A DNA stretch of 64,000 nt, from NCBI GenBank assembly GCA_959347315.1, contig OY365811.1:41204129-41268128 (forward strand), given 5' to 3'. A program made the translations under genes and the position numbers. This stretch comes from Bimastos eiseni. Its lineage: Eukaryota; Annelida; Clitellata; Crassiclitellata; Lumbricidae. Below the pieces are notes generated by a model. It was not told the DNA's origin and searched no databases. It was given only the letters and a program-made list of their open reading frames with translations. The first letter of the stretch is position 1. The number at the start of each line of letters is the position of its first letter. Positions 1-12,185 of the stretch are shown here, one piece after another.

Positions 1-289
1 AGGAGTAATGTGTTCCGTCCGACGTAGCCCTAACCACTTCTTTCCAGGTGTTTATGTAAATGAAGACGACGGAACGTGAAAAAAGATTTATTTCACGAAT
101 TTACGGCTGCACATCTTAGTCTGAAGCGGGAAGTTCAGACGTAATACCAATTAAAAGATGTAATTTTGTTAAAAGTTAAAGAAAACACTCTGATGTAAGT
201 TAAAGTATATTTTAGCGTATTTAATAACCTCGTGTGCTTGAAAATTTTTTCGTTTTTAATTATTCCCTTCACTATATCATTTATTTTTT

Positions 290-712
290 AAGTAGAAACT
301 GGATTGATTATAACAATCATGCTTAAAAGTTAGCTGGATTGATGAAAACAATTTTTAGAAGTGTGCTTTAGCGCATTTAATTGAACAAAATGTTGATCAG
401 AAATCCCACTAGCTTCCATCGTGACACCACTTTGTCATCAATCGAACTTCTAATTTTGCATGATATTTTATTTTCATCGATCCAGCTCCCATTTGGGTTA
501 TTTCTTTTCATCAATCAGATTTTTGCGCGCGTACACGGACTTGTTTGCATCGATTCAATGTCCATCGTAACGACCTTCTCACATCAATCAAGCATGATAT
601 TTTCATCGATCCAGCTTCCATTTATGCATAATTTCTTTCATCAATCCGGTTTCTACTTGCACAGTATTCTTTTTCATCGATCCCGTCTCCATTTTAAGCT
701 TCAGTTGGACAT
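290..712. repeat. Degenerate tandem/inverted repeat
   Basis: The motif TTTTCATCGATCCAGC or TTTCATCAATC recurs at irregular 35-60 bp spacing on the + strand from about 415 to 690. Two reverse-complement copies (AGCTGGATTGATGAAAA type) lie at 296-350, so the stretch could fold back on itself. The open frame across it is a by-product of the repeat. Confidence 0.6.
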
Positions 713-1198
713 CTATTCATGTAAAATAATTAAATAAGCTAAAATACACCAGAAACACAATGGTATAATATATAATAAAAATACGCTACGCTTTATCCTG
801 ATGTACCGGATGGGTATTACTGACCTAATGATTTAAAGGAAAAACTTGAATAGGCATACACCACGCAACATCGTTTGGTCTCTAGGTGCCGAGACAGTTG
901 AAATAATTTATTTGTCTTAACTTCTACAATAGATTAATAAAATGAAATGTGTAGGCTATTTTTAAAATGCGACGTAACATTTTTTAAACAATGAGTCCGA
1001 ATATCGCAGAGCCGAGAAGTAGGCTAAGTGTGACCAAAATATATCGCAATTTCTTTTGTCATTCTGTTTCGGCCAAATATTATGTTACTTTTAATTAACT
1101 TAAGAATCAATCAGCCACCAAGATTACCTTTAATTTTTAGGGCTAAATATAGAAGAATTACGCTGCATCAGCAGAATGATGCTTTGAGATATCTATTC
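713..1198. other. AT-rich intergenic stretch, nothing recognised
   Basis: No open frame of note, no clear repeat and no RNA gene is visible here. Confidence 0.5.
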
Positions 1199-1206
1199 CA
1201 TTAGAC

Positions 1207-1566
1207 CAGCGCTTAGCAATCTTTTTTTTACTGTGGAGCCCTTTTGATCTTTAACTATTTTGTCGGAACCCCGTCCAAAACAAAAAATATTCTGTTGTAG
1301 ATACAACCGCTTTAGAATGCAGACAATTATAGGTTTACGCTTAGATTAGGTTAATAATAACGCAAAATTCGATGACAATGGCATATGAGTTCTCTTGCAG
1401 ATAAAGTTATAATACAGATGTTAATCAAAAAGCCTCCTATGAAAAATTCATATGATTTATTTTGAATTGTTTTAATTGTGTTGTTCAAACAGAAATTTTC
1501 CGCGGAACCCTTGTCTTCACCTTACGGAACCCTAGTGTTGCGCGGACCACAGTTTGGGAAACACTG
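1207..1566. mobile_element. Non-autonomous hAT-type element with target-site duplication
   Basis: The 360-bp element begins CAGCGCTTAGCAA and ends TTTGGGAAACACTG, so its ends form imperfect inverted repeats of the CAGYGYTT type seen in hAT elements. It is flanked by an 8-bp target duplication with one mismatch: CATTAGAC at 1199-1206 and CATTAGTC at 1567-1574. The inner right flank (accctagtgttgcgcggacc) looks like widespread hAT MITE ends. There is no transposase. Confidence 0.7.
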
Positions 1567-1574
1567 CATTAGTC

Positions 1575-2204
1575 TGACCCTCACATCGCTGGAAGAAGAG
1601 TACTGGCTGCGTGCTTCCACACGCCTAAGCGAAGAACTCCTGTTGCTAACACTTGCAGCAGTGGCTACCTCTTGGCAATCCTACTTCTATAAGTTTATCT
1701 TGTGCTTAACAATATCCTGCTTGACCAATTTCTTTTTAATCCCTCCATAAACAACCGGCCTTGAACCGCTGACGGTCGGATATTATTAGTTCGTCGAACC
1801 AGTACAGACTCTTCGATCCTCTCTCTCCACACGAGTTATGGCGCTACAAGAATTGGACGCTCGCTGTAGATCAGACACGCAGATATATATAGACACGAAC
1901 ACACAGACAGACACAAAGACAAGCACGCAAGTGGAAGGATGCCCTCACAGATGCACGGGTAACTAGACACGCTCGTGGACATACAGGCTTTTATTGCTGG
2001 TCTGCTGCTTCCGTAATCTCCTTCCTGTGTTTGCGAACTTAATGTCGGAAGCACACAGCCGCCAACGTGGCCAGGATGTTTAAGGCAGTGGTCTACGTGT
2101 ACGTCTGGACCTTGCCCGCCGCTTGAATCGGAAACAATTCGGTCTATCGTCTCTTAACGACGCTTCTAGGGAAGAGCCTCATTGCTTCACCACCTAAATT
2201 GTCC
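1575..2204. other. Intergenic, nothing recognised
   Basis: Mixed-composition sequence with a short GACACA-rich patch near 1875-1930. No coding or RNA signal is seen. Confidence 0.4.
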
Positions 2205-4285
2205 GAACGGTACCCCCTCCCGACCGAATGCTACCCCTCCCGAATGAATGCTACCCCTCCCGAATGAATGCTTCCCCTCCCGAATGAATGCTTCCCCTCC
2301 CGAATGAATGCTTCCCCTCCCGACCGAATGCTACCCCTTCCGAATGAATGCTACCCCTCCCGAATGAATGCTTCCCCTCCCGACTGAATGCTACCCCTCC
2401 CGAATGAATGCTTCCCCTCCCGAATGAATGCTTCCCCTCCCGAATGAATGCTTCCCCTCCCGAATGAATGCTTCCCCTCCCGACCGAATGCTACCCCTCC
2501 CGAATGAATGCTTCCCCTCCCGAATGAATGCTACCCCTCCCGAATGAATGCTTCCCCTCCCGACTGAATGCTACCCCTCCCGAATGAATGCTACCCCTCC
2601 CGAATGAATGCTTCCCCTCCCGAATGAATGCTTCCCCTCCCGAATGAATGCTTCCCCTCCCGACCGAATGCTACCCCTTCCGAATGAATGCTACCCCTTC
2701 CGAATGAATGCTACCCCTTCCGAATGAATGCTTCCCCTCCCGAATGAATGCTTCCCCTCCCGAATGAATGCTACCCCTCCCGAATGAATGCTTCCCCTCC
2801 CGACCGAATGCTACCCCTTCCGAATGAATGCTACCCCTCCCGAATGAATGCTTCCCCTCCCGACTGAATGCTACCCCTCCCGAATGAATGCTTCCCCTCC
2901 CGAATGAATGCTTCCCCTCCCGAATGAATGCTTCCCCTCCCGACCGAATGCTACCCCTCCCGAATGAATGCTTCCCCTCCCGAATGAATGCTACCCCTTC
3001 CGAATGAATGCTTCCCCTCCCGAATGAATGCTTCCCCTCCCGAATGAATGCTACCCCTCCCGAATGAATGCTTCCCCTCCCGAATGAATGCTACCCCTCC
3101 CGAATGAATGCTTCCCCTCCCGACTGAATGCTACCCCTCCCGAATGAATGCTACCCCTCCCGAATGAATGCTACCCCTCCCGAATGAATGCTTCCCCTCC
3201 CGAATGAATGCTTCCCCTCCCGAATGAATGCTTCCCCTCCCGAATGAATGCTTCCCCTCCCGAATGAATGCTTCCCCTCCCGAATGAATGCTACCCCTTC
3301 CGAATGAATGCTTCCCCTCCCGACTGAATGCTACCCCTCCCGAATGAATGCTTCCCCTCCCGACTGAATGCTTCCCCTCCCGAATGAATGCTTCCCCTCC
3401 CGAATGAATGCTTCCCCTCCCGAATGAATGCTTCCCCTCCCGACCGAATGCTACCCCTTCCGAATGAATGCTACCCCTTCCGAATGAATGCTACCCCTTC
3501 CGAATGAATGCTTCCCCTCCCGAATGAATGCTTCCCCTCCCGAATGAATGCTACCCCTCCCGAATGAATGCTTCCCCTCCCGAATGAATGCTACCCCTCC
3601 CGAATGAATGCTACCCCTTCCGAATGAATGCTACGCCTTCCGAATGAATGCTACCCCTTCCGAATGAATGCTACCCCTCCCGAATGAATGCTACCCCTCC
3701 CGAATGAATGCTACCCCTCCCGAATGAATGCTACCCCTCCCGAATGAATGCTACCCCTTCCGAATGAATGCTACCCCTTCCGAATGAATGCTACCCCTTC
3801 CGAATGAATGCTTCCCCTCCCGAATGAATGCTACCCCTTCCGAATGAATGCTACCCCTTCCGAATGAATGCTACCCCTTCCGAATGAATGCTTCCCCTCC
3901 CGAATGAATGCTACCCCTTCCGAATGAATGCTTCCCCTCCCGAATGAATGCTACCCCTCCCGAATGAATGCTACCCCTTCCGAATGAATGCTACGCCTTC
4001 CGAATGAATGCTACCCCTTCCGAATGAATGCTACCCCTTCCGAATGAATGCTACCCCTCCCGAATGAATGCTACCCCTTCCGAATGAATGCTACCCCTTC
4101 CGAATGAATGCTACGCCTTCCGAATGAATGCTACCCCTTCCGAATGAATGCTACCCCTCCCGAATGAATGCTACCCCTTCCGAATGAATGCTACCCCTCC
4201 CGAATGAATGCTTCCCCTTCCGACCGAATGCTACCCCTTCCGACCGAATGCTACCCCTTCCGGCCGAACGCGACCCCCTTCAGAC
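2205..4285 (+). repeat. 20-bp minisatellite, about 103 copies
   Basis: The unit is CGAATGAATGCTWCCCCTYC. From 2221 to 4260 every unit is exactly 20 bp, with no indel in about 102 units. Variation is limited to a few positions: GAAT/GACC/GACT, CTA/CTT, CTCC/CTTC and a rare CTACGCC form near 3621, 3981 and 4101. Blocks of variants recur, for example 2321-2460 equals 2801-2940 and 2601-2800 equals 3381-3580, so there is higher-order structure. Both edges decay into units containing CCGAACG. A 20-bp period rotates the frame, so the array is non-coding. Confidence 0.98.
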
Positions 4286-4326
4286 GCAACTTCTCTCTAC
4301 CTGGAACTTGTATGTGTTGTTGATTT

Positions 4327-4430
4327 TTTAACGACACTGTTCCATATTGAAGATAATTTTTTGTCGCCCTCCTCTTTTCTCCCCGGCTTGGGACTGGCAC
4401 TGTCGAAGTCCAAACAGTGGCTGAACATGT
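4327..4430 (+). mobile_element. SINE/MITE-like ~110-bp dispersed repeat, copy F1
   Basis: Matches the window-wide family whose core reads GCTTGGGACTGGCACTG, preceded by GTCGCCCTCCTC and by TTAACGACACTGT. This copy lies just after the 20-bp minisatellite. Confidence 0.65.
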
Positions 4431-5308
4431 GGAATAATTGCTTCGATTCATACTTAGCCATGAAACCGATCTGTCCGTTAGGTAAGGTTATCTTACAATC
4501 ATCGCAGAAGAGATCGATACAGAACCCAGCTTTGAAGAAACGACGACCATTGTCAAAGATCATTCAAAATATAGCGACATATCAACTAACTGGCCACCTG
4601 GAGAGGATTTCGCAGATTCTGTTCAACGGAAAAACTGTTGCTTCGTCTCCTACCTGACATCTACGGAGATATATCGATCGTGAAGAGCTCACGTTTCTTG
4701 CCCTTTTATGTCAGCGTCGCTTTGGATACTGTGTAGGCCTACCTTATACATGTATGTCCTACTTAAGTGGTTGCATGGTACCTTTGGGCTTAGCGTGGTT
4801 CGTGGCACAAGGAGATCTTGAGGGGTACCTGCCCCGTGTAGTCTTTCTCAGGGATTTGTCGTTGGTCTGTTCCTGTTTAATTATTATCTATACCTCTGGG
4901 CTTTCCACATTTCAAAGCCAGCTTTATGCGAACGATACCCAAGCATATTATACTTGACCCAGAAACTCCGAACATCCATAGTCTACCATCTGTCAGCTGA
5001 CGACGGGAATCCAGAGGTTGGTTCCACGCTTGCCTGTGGGCCCACCATAATTGGCAACACTTTCAGCTTACTGTTCATTATTTTCTAACTGATATAAAGT
5101 GTGTAGGGGTTTGTAGGGCGTTTAACCTTTCCAAACCCGACAATTCCCTTCAATTCCAAGCACATAATCGAGTATTGCGACAAGCGGACATTTAGTTGAC
5201 GAAGCTTCTCGTTTCGTGGGAGATCTATAAGTCCAAATTTCCGAATTCAAACTTTATGTACCGGATCCATGTCCGGGAGTATTTAACCAATGGGCTACTC
5301 CCCCTACT
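4431..5308. other. Intergenic, nothing recognised
   Basis: Unique-looking sequence with one exact GTAGGCCTAC palindrome at 4733-4742. No supported gene. Confidence 0.4.
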
Positions 5309-5312
5309 CTAC

Positions 5313-5358
<46 letters not shown>

Positions 5359-5359
5359 G

Positions 5360-5432
<73 letters not shown>

Positions 5433-5458
5433 TACTCCTCCACCTACTACTACTACTA
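5309..5458. repeat. (CTA)n trinucleotide microsatellite
   Basis: About 45 near-perfect CTA/TAC units with one CGA interruption. The Tyr/Leu-run open frames are artefacts. Confidence 0.97.
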
Positions 5459-5738
5459 ATAGTGTCTGTTGTTAATAGCCATTACTGTACAGAGTCCACA
5501 ATCCCTGTTTCCCGTCACACTTTTTGATCGTACGTCTTTCGCTGAGCAAAACATGGCGCTTTATAGGCAACTAAATCTCCACACACTAGGAAATCCGTCG
5601 AGCGATGACGCTTCTCAAGGACGTGGTCCATACATAGTAGTCTATAATATCGAGTTGGAGCAGAACTCCGACGATTGCGTCTTCGAACTTGCTTAACTGA
5701 CTCCAATTACTCGATTCCAGGTGAAATTGTCCATGCAT

Positions 5739-5959
5739 CATCACCATTGTCATCATCATCATCATCATCGTCGTCGTCGTCATCATCATCATTATTATTA
5801 TTATTTATATTATTATTATTATTAATATTATTATTATTATTAATATTATTATTATTATTATTATTATTATTACTACTACTGCCACTATTACTCCACCTAC
5901 TAGTTCCCCTACTGCCAGGTCCATCACTTCCCCTACTACTACTACCACTACGCCACATC

Positions 5960-6021
<62 letters not shown>

Positions 6022-6165
6022 GCTACTGCTCCACCACCTACTACTCCACCTACTACTTCCCATACTACTACTACTCCTATTAATATTATTAATATTATTA
6101 ATATTATTAATATTATTATTATTATTATTATTATTATTGTTTTTGTTATTTTCATCATCACGGTA
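5739..6165. repeat. Compound trinucleotide array (CAT/CGT/ATT/ACT)
   Basis: Blocks of ATC/CGT, then ATT, then ACT with short interruptions, then ATT again. All open frames across it are homopolymeric and not supported as genes. Confidence 0.95.
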
Positions 6166-6462
6166 TAATAATATCAACATCGCCATAACATGTCGTGAAA
6201 TACAGAGTGCTCAGTGTATACGAGCGACCTAGAGTTCCCTGCGACACGGTCGTCATGATGTGTGATGTCGTGTTTGCAGAACTTCCGTTGAGAGTTTTGA
6301 CCCGAGTGAGTCCCGACCGATAACATCCGGCTATGACGATGACGCCGACGCCGCGCCCCCCTTGCGGCCGGCGGAAGATTTCTCACGGCGCATCTCAGTG
6401 AAGTGTCTTGTCGGTCAACAGAGGGCGTCGTCGTGTTTGTCTTGCGGACACCGAAAAAAGTG

Positions 6463-6690
6463 CATGAATATTCAAGCAGTGTTCTGGAATATATGAATAT
6501 TCATAATGTGTTCTGGGCACATGAATATTCAGTCACAATATTTGGGGTTGTATGTATTCATGACGTATTTTAGAAACATGAATATTCATGTGCTGTTCTG
6601 TGAACATGAATATTCACGACATTCTGGGGATATGAATATTCGTGACGGGTTTTAGGTACATAAATATTCCTGATGTGTTCTGGGGGACAT
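6463..6690. repeat. Degenerate ~30-bp tandem repeat with GAATATTC palindromes
   Basis: Seven or eight units of the form ATGAATATTC(A) followed by a GTGTTCTGGG-like spacer. Each unit carries the palindrome TGAATATTCA or a close variant. Confidence 0.75.
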
Positions 6691-6694
6691 GCCT

Positions 6695-7259
6695 TTTCAC
6701 ATGATTTCTGGTAATGCATATTGATATTTTTGAATAACATAATAATAATGTGCTTTAAAATAAGTAAATAATTAAGTAAGTAAGTAGGCAAGAAAAAATA
6801 ATATTTATTAGACTACCAGCGAGTGTGCAATAGCGTACAAGGGATATAAAATAATAACGTCAATTTTTAACAAAGTCATATAACATTCGTATGATTTATT
6901 GATATGAGTGGGGATCTATCTGATCCCCAACCTCTCGTCTGATAGTCAGACACAATAACCACTATAAAACCATCAGGCACAAATATAATAAACCATAGCA
7001 AGACCTTGGCGCCATAGGTCACACTGTTAAACCCTATAAGAGCTTTGCAACATTCGATGGGCTTGACATTGTGGAATACTGTCACGTCACTCCAGTCTCA
7101 TTACGACTATTAATATCTGCCGGATATCTTCGCAAGGTCGGCAGCGTTATCTCGAACCGTCGAACGATGTTCACCATCGAAGGGAGAAAATGAAACAACG
7201 GCTTTATCAGCGGGAGTTTAGGATCGCACGACCCAAGGGGAGGGGGAAGGACAGCGGTC
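6695..7259. other. Intergenic, nothing recognised
   Basis: AT-rich on the left and mixed on the right. No coding or RNA signal is seen. Confidence 0.4.
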
Positions 7260-7260
7260 G

Positions 7261-7690
7261 ATGCTCTGTCTGTCTGTCTCTCTCTCTCTCTTTCTGTCTC
7301 TCTCTCTCTCTGGCAGCGATGGACAAGCGATGCTGTTGAGACAACGTCAAGTGCTGGCTTTCCTACGTGTACGCATTTTATCGATCATTCGCGCAGATCT
7401 TATCTACCTGAGCAAGGTCCGAACTATCCCTGTATCATTTAGATTCGTTCTTTTAGATGTATCTGTCCGTTCTTCTATCTCTATCTGTTATATCTTATAC
7501 ATATATCTGTCTGTTCGTTCTTCTCTCTGTATGGGTCCGTTCTTCTATCTGTATCTGTCAGTTATTCTAACTGTATTCATCCGTTCCTCTATCCGTGTAT
7601 CTATCTGTCAGTTCTTCTACCTGTATCTGTCAGTTCTTCTACCTGTATCTGTCAGTTCTTCTACCTGTATCTCCCCGTTCTACACCGTAT
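7261..7690. repeat. CTGT/TC microsatellite followed by a 22-bp tandem repeat
   Basis: A CTGT/TCTC tract at 7261-7312 is followed by pyrimidine-rich sequence. At 7605-7675 the 22-bp unit CTGTATCTGTCAGTTCTTCT+AC repeats about three times. The Ser/Leu-rich open frames are by-products. Confidence 0.8.
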
Positions 7691-8910
7691 CTGTCCACTG
7701 TATATACTAAATGCCAGCGTCAATCGCTACACCACTTGATGCTGACCTTCTCAAACTGCCTCTCGACAATAGACATACGTTTCCTTTCTGTCACGTAGGA
7801 CTGATCCTCTGGCAATCACTTCTTAATTGCGTCTGATTGTTTTATGTGCTCCCTTCATAAGACGTCGGCGCCTTTGAAGTTCCCGCAACTCATTAAATGC
7901 GCTGTATTTTCAATAGAAGCCGGCACTATAGAAGTTTTTAATTACGGCAAACATTTTTTGAAGGGAGGCCCTGACCTAAAAACGATGAAATTGTAAAATG
8001 CCGAGTGCCAGTCCTTAGATCAGTCCTGTCGCGGGTTCCTCTCTCGCCAACTCTTCTTCTAGGTGACGAGAGTACCGCCGGTTCTTTCCTCTATCACCAA
8101 GCTCAGCAACACGACACACTTGATGGTTTTAATATGTATATTTATTGATATATACACACCACTCATCCTATCTACACTTACTCGAGTTATTAGTGTACTT
8201 TTTAGAAATGATTCCCTGATTTACGTTTGAGACGGGATTCCCAACTACGTTGATTACCCTTATCGTCAGAACGACCTAGCGTCTCCCCCAGTTCCGAAAC
8301 AAGTCCTCGTTCCTTTTCTTGCTACACTATATCAATCCTTCTGGAGGCGATTTCCTTCGCCATCTCAAACGCAAAACTCGTATCTCTATTGGACGACAGG
8401 TCACCTGCAGAAACTATTACTAAACCCTGGTTGGCCAGGTCTTGGCGTCCCTAACGTAACGTCAGATCCCTAGGGGCGTCCAGTTACTGTTTGACTAGCG
8501 GCTGTTATGGTTGGGCCCTATTAGTGTCATTGAATTCCATTACTACAGTTATACCGCCTAACAGATTGCGCCGTTCGTATCAGAATTGTCCCCTATTCAT
8601 GATCCGTGTCAAAGGGCCGGTTCAAACCAGATTTTCAGATGGTTTAAGAATTTCTTGTCCATGGGTCGCAGAGGAGGTAGGGACAGGCGCCTCTAACGTC
8701 TGCCTCGAGGTGTGGGGTTTCGTTGCTTGACACTCCGTTGCTGTTTGCATATTTCTCGCCGTCTGTATTGAGGCTGTCGGTCTCCCGCGAAACCCATTGA
8801 GGTCTCCTTTCTCAGGTTTCGGGTAGACGTCTTCATCCGTAGTCCTCCCACGCCTGTGTTGCCGGTTGATGACTTTTATATAGCGCCATCGTCCAGAGTG
8901 TCGTGAGTGA
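7691..8910. other. Intergenic; isolated minisatellite unit and a TATA-like site
   Basis: No gene is recognised. One isolated copy of the 12-bp unit that forms the next array (CCTTAGATCAGT) occurs near 8012-8026. A TTTATATAGCGCC segment near 8874-8886 belongs to a dispersed repeat seen elsewhere in the window, and its reverse strand reads as a TATA-like GCGCTATATAAAAG. Confidence 0.4.
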
Positions 8911-9640
8911 CAAATCCTTAGATCAGTCCTTAGATCAGTCCTTAGATCAGTCCTTAGATCAGTACTTTTGATCAGTCCTTAGATCAGTCCTTAGATCAGT
9001 CCTTAGATCAGTCCTTAGATCAGTCCTTAGATCAGTTCTTAGATCAGTCCTTAGATCAGTCCTTAGATCAGTCCTTAGATCAGTCATTAAATCAGTCCTT
9101 AGATCAGTCCTTAGATCAGTCCTTAGATTAGTCCTTAGATCAGTCCTTAGATAAGTCCTTAGATCAGTCCTTAGATCAGTCCTTAGATCAGTCCTTAGAT
9201 CAGTCCTTGGATGAGTCCTTTGATCAGTAATTAAATCAGTCCTTAGATCAGTCCTTAGATCAGTCCTTAGATCAGTCCTGTGATCAGTCCTGTGATCAGT
9301 CCTTAGATTAGTCCTTAGATCAGTCCTTAAATCAGTCTTTAGATCAGTCCTTTGTTCGGTTATTAGATCAGTCCTTAGATTAGTCCTTAGATCAGTCCTT
9401 AGATCAGTCTTTAGATCAGTCCTTTGTTCGGTTATTAGATCAGTCCTTAGATCAGTCCTTAGATCAGTCCTTAGATCAGTCCTTAGATCAGTCCTTAGAT
9501 CAGTCCTTAGATTAGTCCTTAGATCAGTCCTTAGATCAGTCCTTAGATCAGTCCTTAGATTAGTCCTTAATCAGTACTTAGATCAGTCCTTAGATCAGTC
9601 CTTAGATTAGTCCTTAATCAGTACTTAGATCAACTCTTTA
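8911..9640 (+). repeat. 12-bp minisatellite CCTTAGATCAGT
   Basis: About 60 tandem units of CCTTAGATCAGT, each holding one GATC. Variants include GATTAGT, TCATTAA, CCTGTG and a repeated pair with TTTGTTCGGTTATTAG (about 9350 and 9422). Units decay gradually to about 9740. Confidence 0.97.
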
Positions 9641-9644
9641 AGTC

Positions 9645-10625
9645 TGTTTTTTCGGTCCTTAGATCAAGTTCTTTGATCAATCCTTTGATCAGTTCATCGA
9701 CCAGCCCAGAAATTAGTCCTTAAATCAATCTATTGATCAATCACGTCTAAGATTGTTGAGTTCATAAATATATATATTATAAAAATAATAAATTATTTCC
9801 AACGATGCTTGTATAATTTTGCGATCAAATGTTTTAGTAAATAGTCTACTACACCTACTCTACACTAACTTCGCTACTCTGCCTTCTCTATACAACCTTT
9901 TTATCTTCCTTCTCTACTCTACATTCTCTTCGCTTTATCCTCCTACCCTTCCCACCCTCCAATTCGTCTTCCCTTCCTCCTCCTCCTCTTCCTTCTTTCC
10001 TTCGCTGTGATATCTTACCAGAGCAAGATTTCGAACGTCTCTAAGCCAGATGTTATTAGAAATTGATAAACAAATGGTCAATTTAAATCATTTACAATTA
10101 TAGGCACGAACAGACATAACCAGACAGACAGAGAGATACGCAGACAGGCACACAGACAGAAACACAGACAGACAATGGATATCGGAGATACGAGACCATG
10201 GAACACTTCCCACTAATGGTTCCGCTAACAAGTCTCTTGTACAAGAAAATGCGCTATATCAAGTGTCCTGGTATGGACATGTCTTCACCACCCCTCATTC
10301 GCAGCTGGGTTTAATTTTGCCCCATTTGCTTGGCTCCTATCTATCAGACCAGACAGATTGGGGAAAGTGCCTCGCATTAGCTGACCATGGACCTCCTACC
10401 TATTAGCAAGTAGTGAGTAAGTAGACGGACAAAGGAGGTCGATCTGTTATAGGTGGCGCCACTTGTGCTACAGCTGACCGAGCGATCGCACGTGTCTTGA
10501 ATTAGTTCCACTTAGCGTAGAATGGTCATGTTGTCAGCGAAGAGGCGCTATATAATCTCGTATATGTATAATGTATATACATATATATTATAATGCTTAC
10601 GTACAAAGATATCTCATACACGCAT
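9645..10625. other. Intergenic, nothing recognised
   Basis: The decayed tail of the 12-bp array is followed by CT-rich and mixed sequence. No supported gene. Confidence 0.4.
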
Positions 10626-10626
10626 G

Positions 10627-10729
<103 letters not shown>

Positions 10730-10739
10730 TTACATAATA

Positions 10740-11540
10740 ATACACATATTATGTGATATACTGAGGGTGCGTTGGTCATTGATTTGTTTAATTCTTTGCG
10801 TTACACCATGATGTAAATGCAGCTAAAACATTATGCAAGTCAGTATGTGCGCCAGTAACGTATTCGTTGGTATGCCTCATGATTAACAAAGATGCAATGC
10901 ATATGAAACAATGCAATACAATGCAAGGCCATGGAATACAATTGATTAGTACAATAAACGCTAAATAATTGGAAAATGCTGCATATAGCATGCGATGAAA
11001 GACTAGGGTGAAATAGTTATAACATCGATGTAAGTAAGGGTGTTCAATTGATGCCTTTAGAACATTTCTTTAATATTATACGGATAGTGATGACGCAATG
11101 CTCTGGGGTGAATCAACACAGAATCAAATCAGAATCAGAAATCAGAATGAAATCAGAGGATCAACACGGACCCTGAATCAAATCCCGCCACCACGGAGCT
11201 CAACTCAGCCTTTTATTCGCTAGGGGCTGTTTTTAAAATGACAGTTGTAAGGTAAATAGGCCGTGCATGGCTCCCATACAGCTAAAATTTGACTTCTGCA
11301 ATAACTTTAACTGTTCTTGTATATACACACACGTATGTATATATATATATATATATGTATTAATCTGATAATGCTATGACTTGTGGTCATTCTGTGCTCA
11401 TACTGCATCCTACTTGTTTTTGATCAACGAAGAAGTATTTGAATATTATAACTTCTTGCTTAAACACCTTAACTTTGATTTTATATAAGTTAAATAAGCA
11501 TAATTATCATTTCGCTTAGTAGCTTATTCGGACTTCGTCA
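10740..11540. other. AT-rich intergenic, nothing recognised
   Basis: Includes a short degenerate ATGCAATGCA-type run (10890-10930), an AATCAGAATC run (11120-11160) and a short TA tract near 11340. No gene. Confidence 0.4.
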
Positions 11541-11544
11541 AACT

Positions 11545-11628
11545 CCGTCACTGATAGTACTCGGCCTGTGCCAGTCCCAAGCCTAGATAAAGGAGAAAGG
11601 CGACGCTAATGATCTTTGTTATCTTGTT

Positions 11629-11640
<12 letters not shown>
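11545..11640 (-). mobile_element. SINE/MITE-like dispersed repeat, copy R1
   Basis: Reverse-orientation family core: GCCAGTCCCAAGCCT, then AAAGGAGAAAGGCGACGC, then TAATGATCTTTGTTATC. It abuts a (GAT)n array. Confidence 0.75.

Positions 11641-11684
<44 letters not shown>
11627..11684. repeat. (GAT)n microsatellite
   Basis: About 19 near-perfect GAT units. Confidence 0.95.
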
Positions 11685-11685
<1 letters not shown>

Positions 11686-12099
11686 GTGATGAAAAACCAG
11701 GCCTTAAGGTAGAGACATGGGTAAACGAGACCAATCATGGTACTAGACGACAGAGGGCAGATCGCCCTGTCCTCCTCATCTTGTGATATATCCTCTACAA
11801 CAATTTCCACAATTGTTAATTTATGTAAGGTACGTAAGGACAAAATGTATCTTGGAGAACTGAAGCCAATATTGCGCTGTCAGAGAAGACCGAATCATCA
11901 ATGTCAGCGGTGACTATGGCTACGCATGAGAAATACTGCCTTAATTTTACCATATTACACAGAAGAGATGCCACAATAAGAAAAATATAATTTTTTTAAT
12001 GAAACCAGCGTTCATCATTGGTAATTATAACAAATAGAACAACAGTTAACTTCATAAAAGTAACTTGATCAATGTGGTTTACCATGGCGTGAACACCGC

Positions 12100-12185
12100 C
12101 GCTGACCGTACTCCGGTAGGGCCAGTACCAAGTCTGGCGATTTGAGGAGGGCAACGTTAATGGTCATAAGACGTCGCTAAATAGT
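12100..12185 (-). mobile_element. SINE/MITE-like dispersed repeat, copy R2
   Basis: Diverged core GCCAGTACCAAGTCTGG, then GAGGAGGGCAACGTTAATGG. It lies inside a ~400-bp segment (11890-12290) that is repeated at 19510-19850. Confidence 0.6.

Noticed and set aside
2205..9640. CRISPR-like regular repeats at 2.2-4.3 kb and 8.9-9.6 kb
   Set aside because: The units are contiguous with no unique spacers, there are no cas genes, and the DNA is animal. These are minisatellites.
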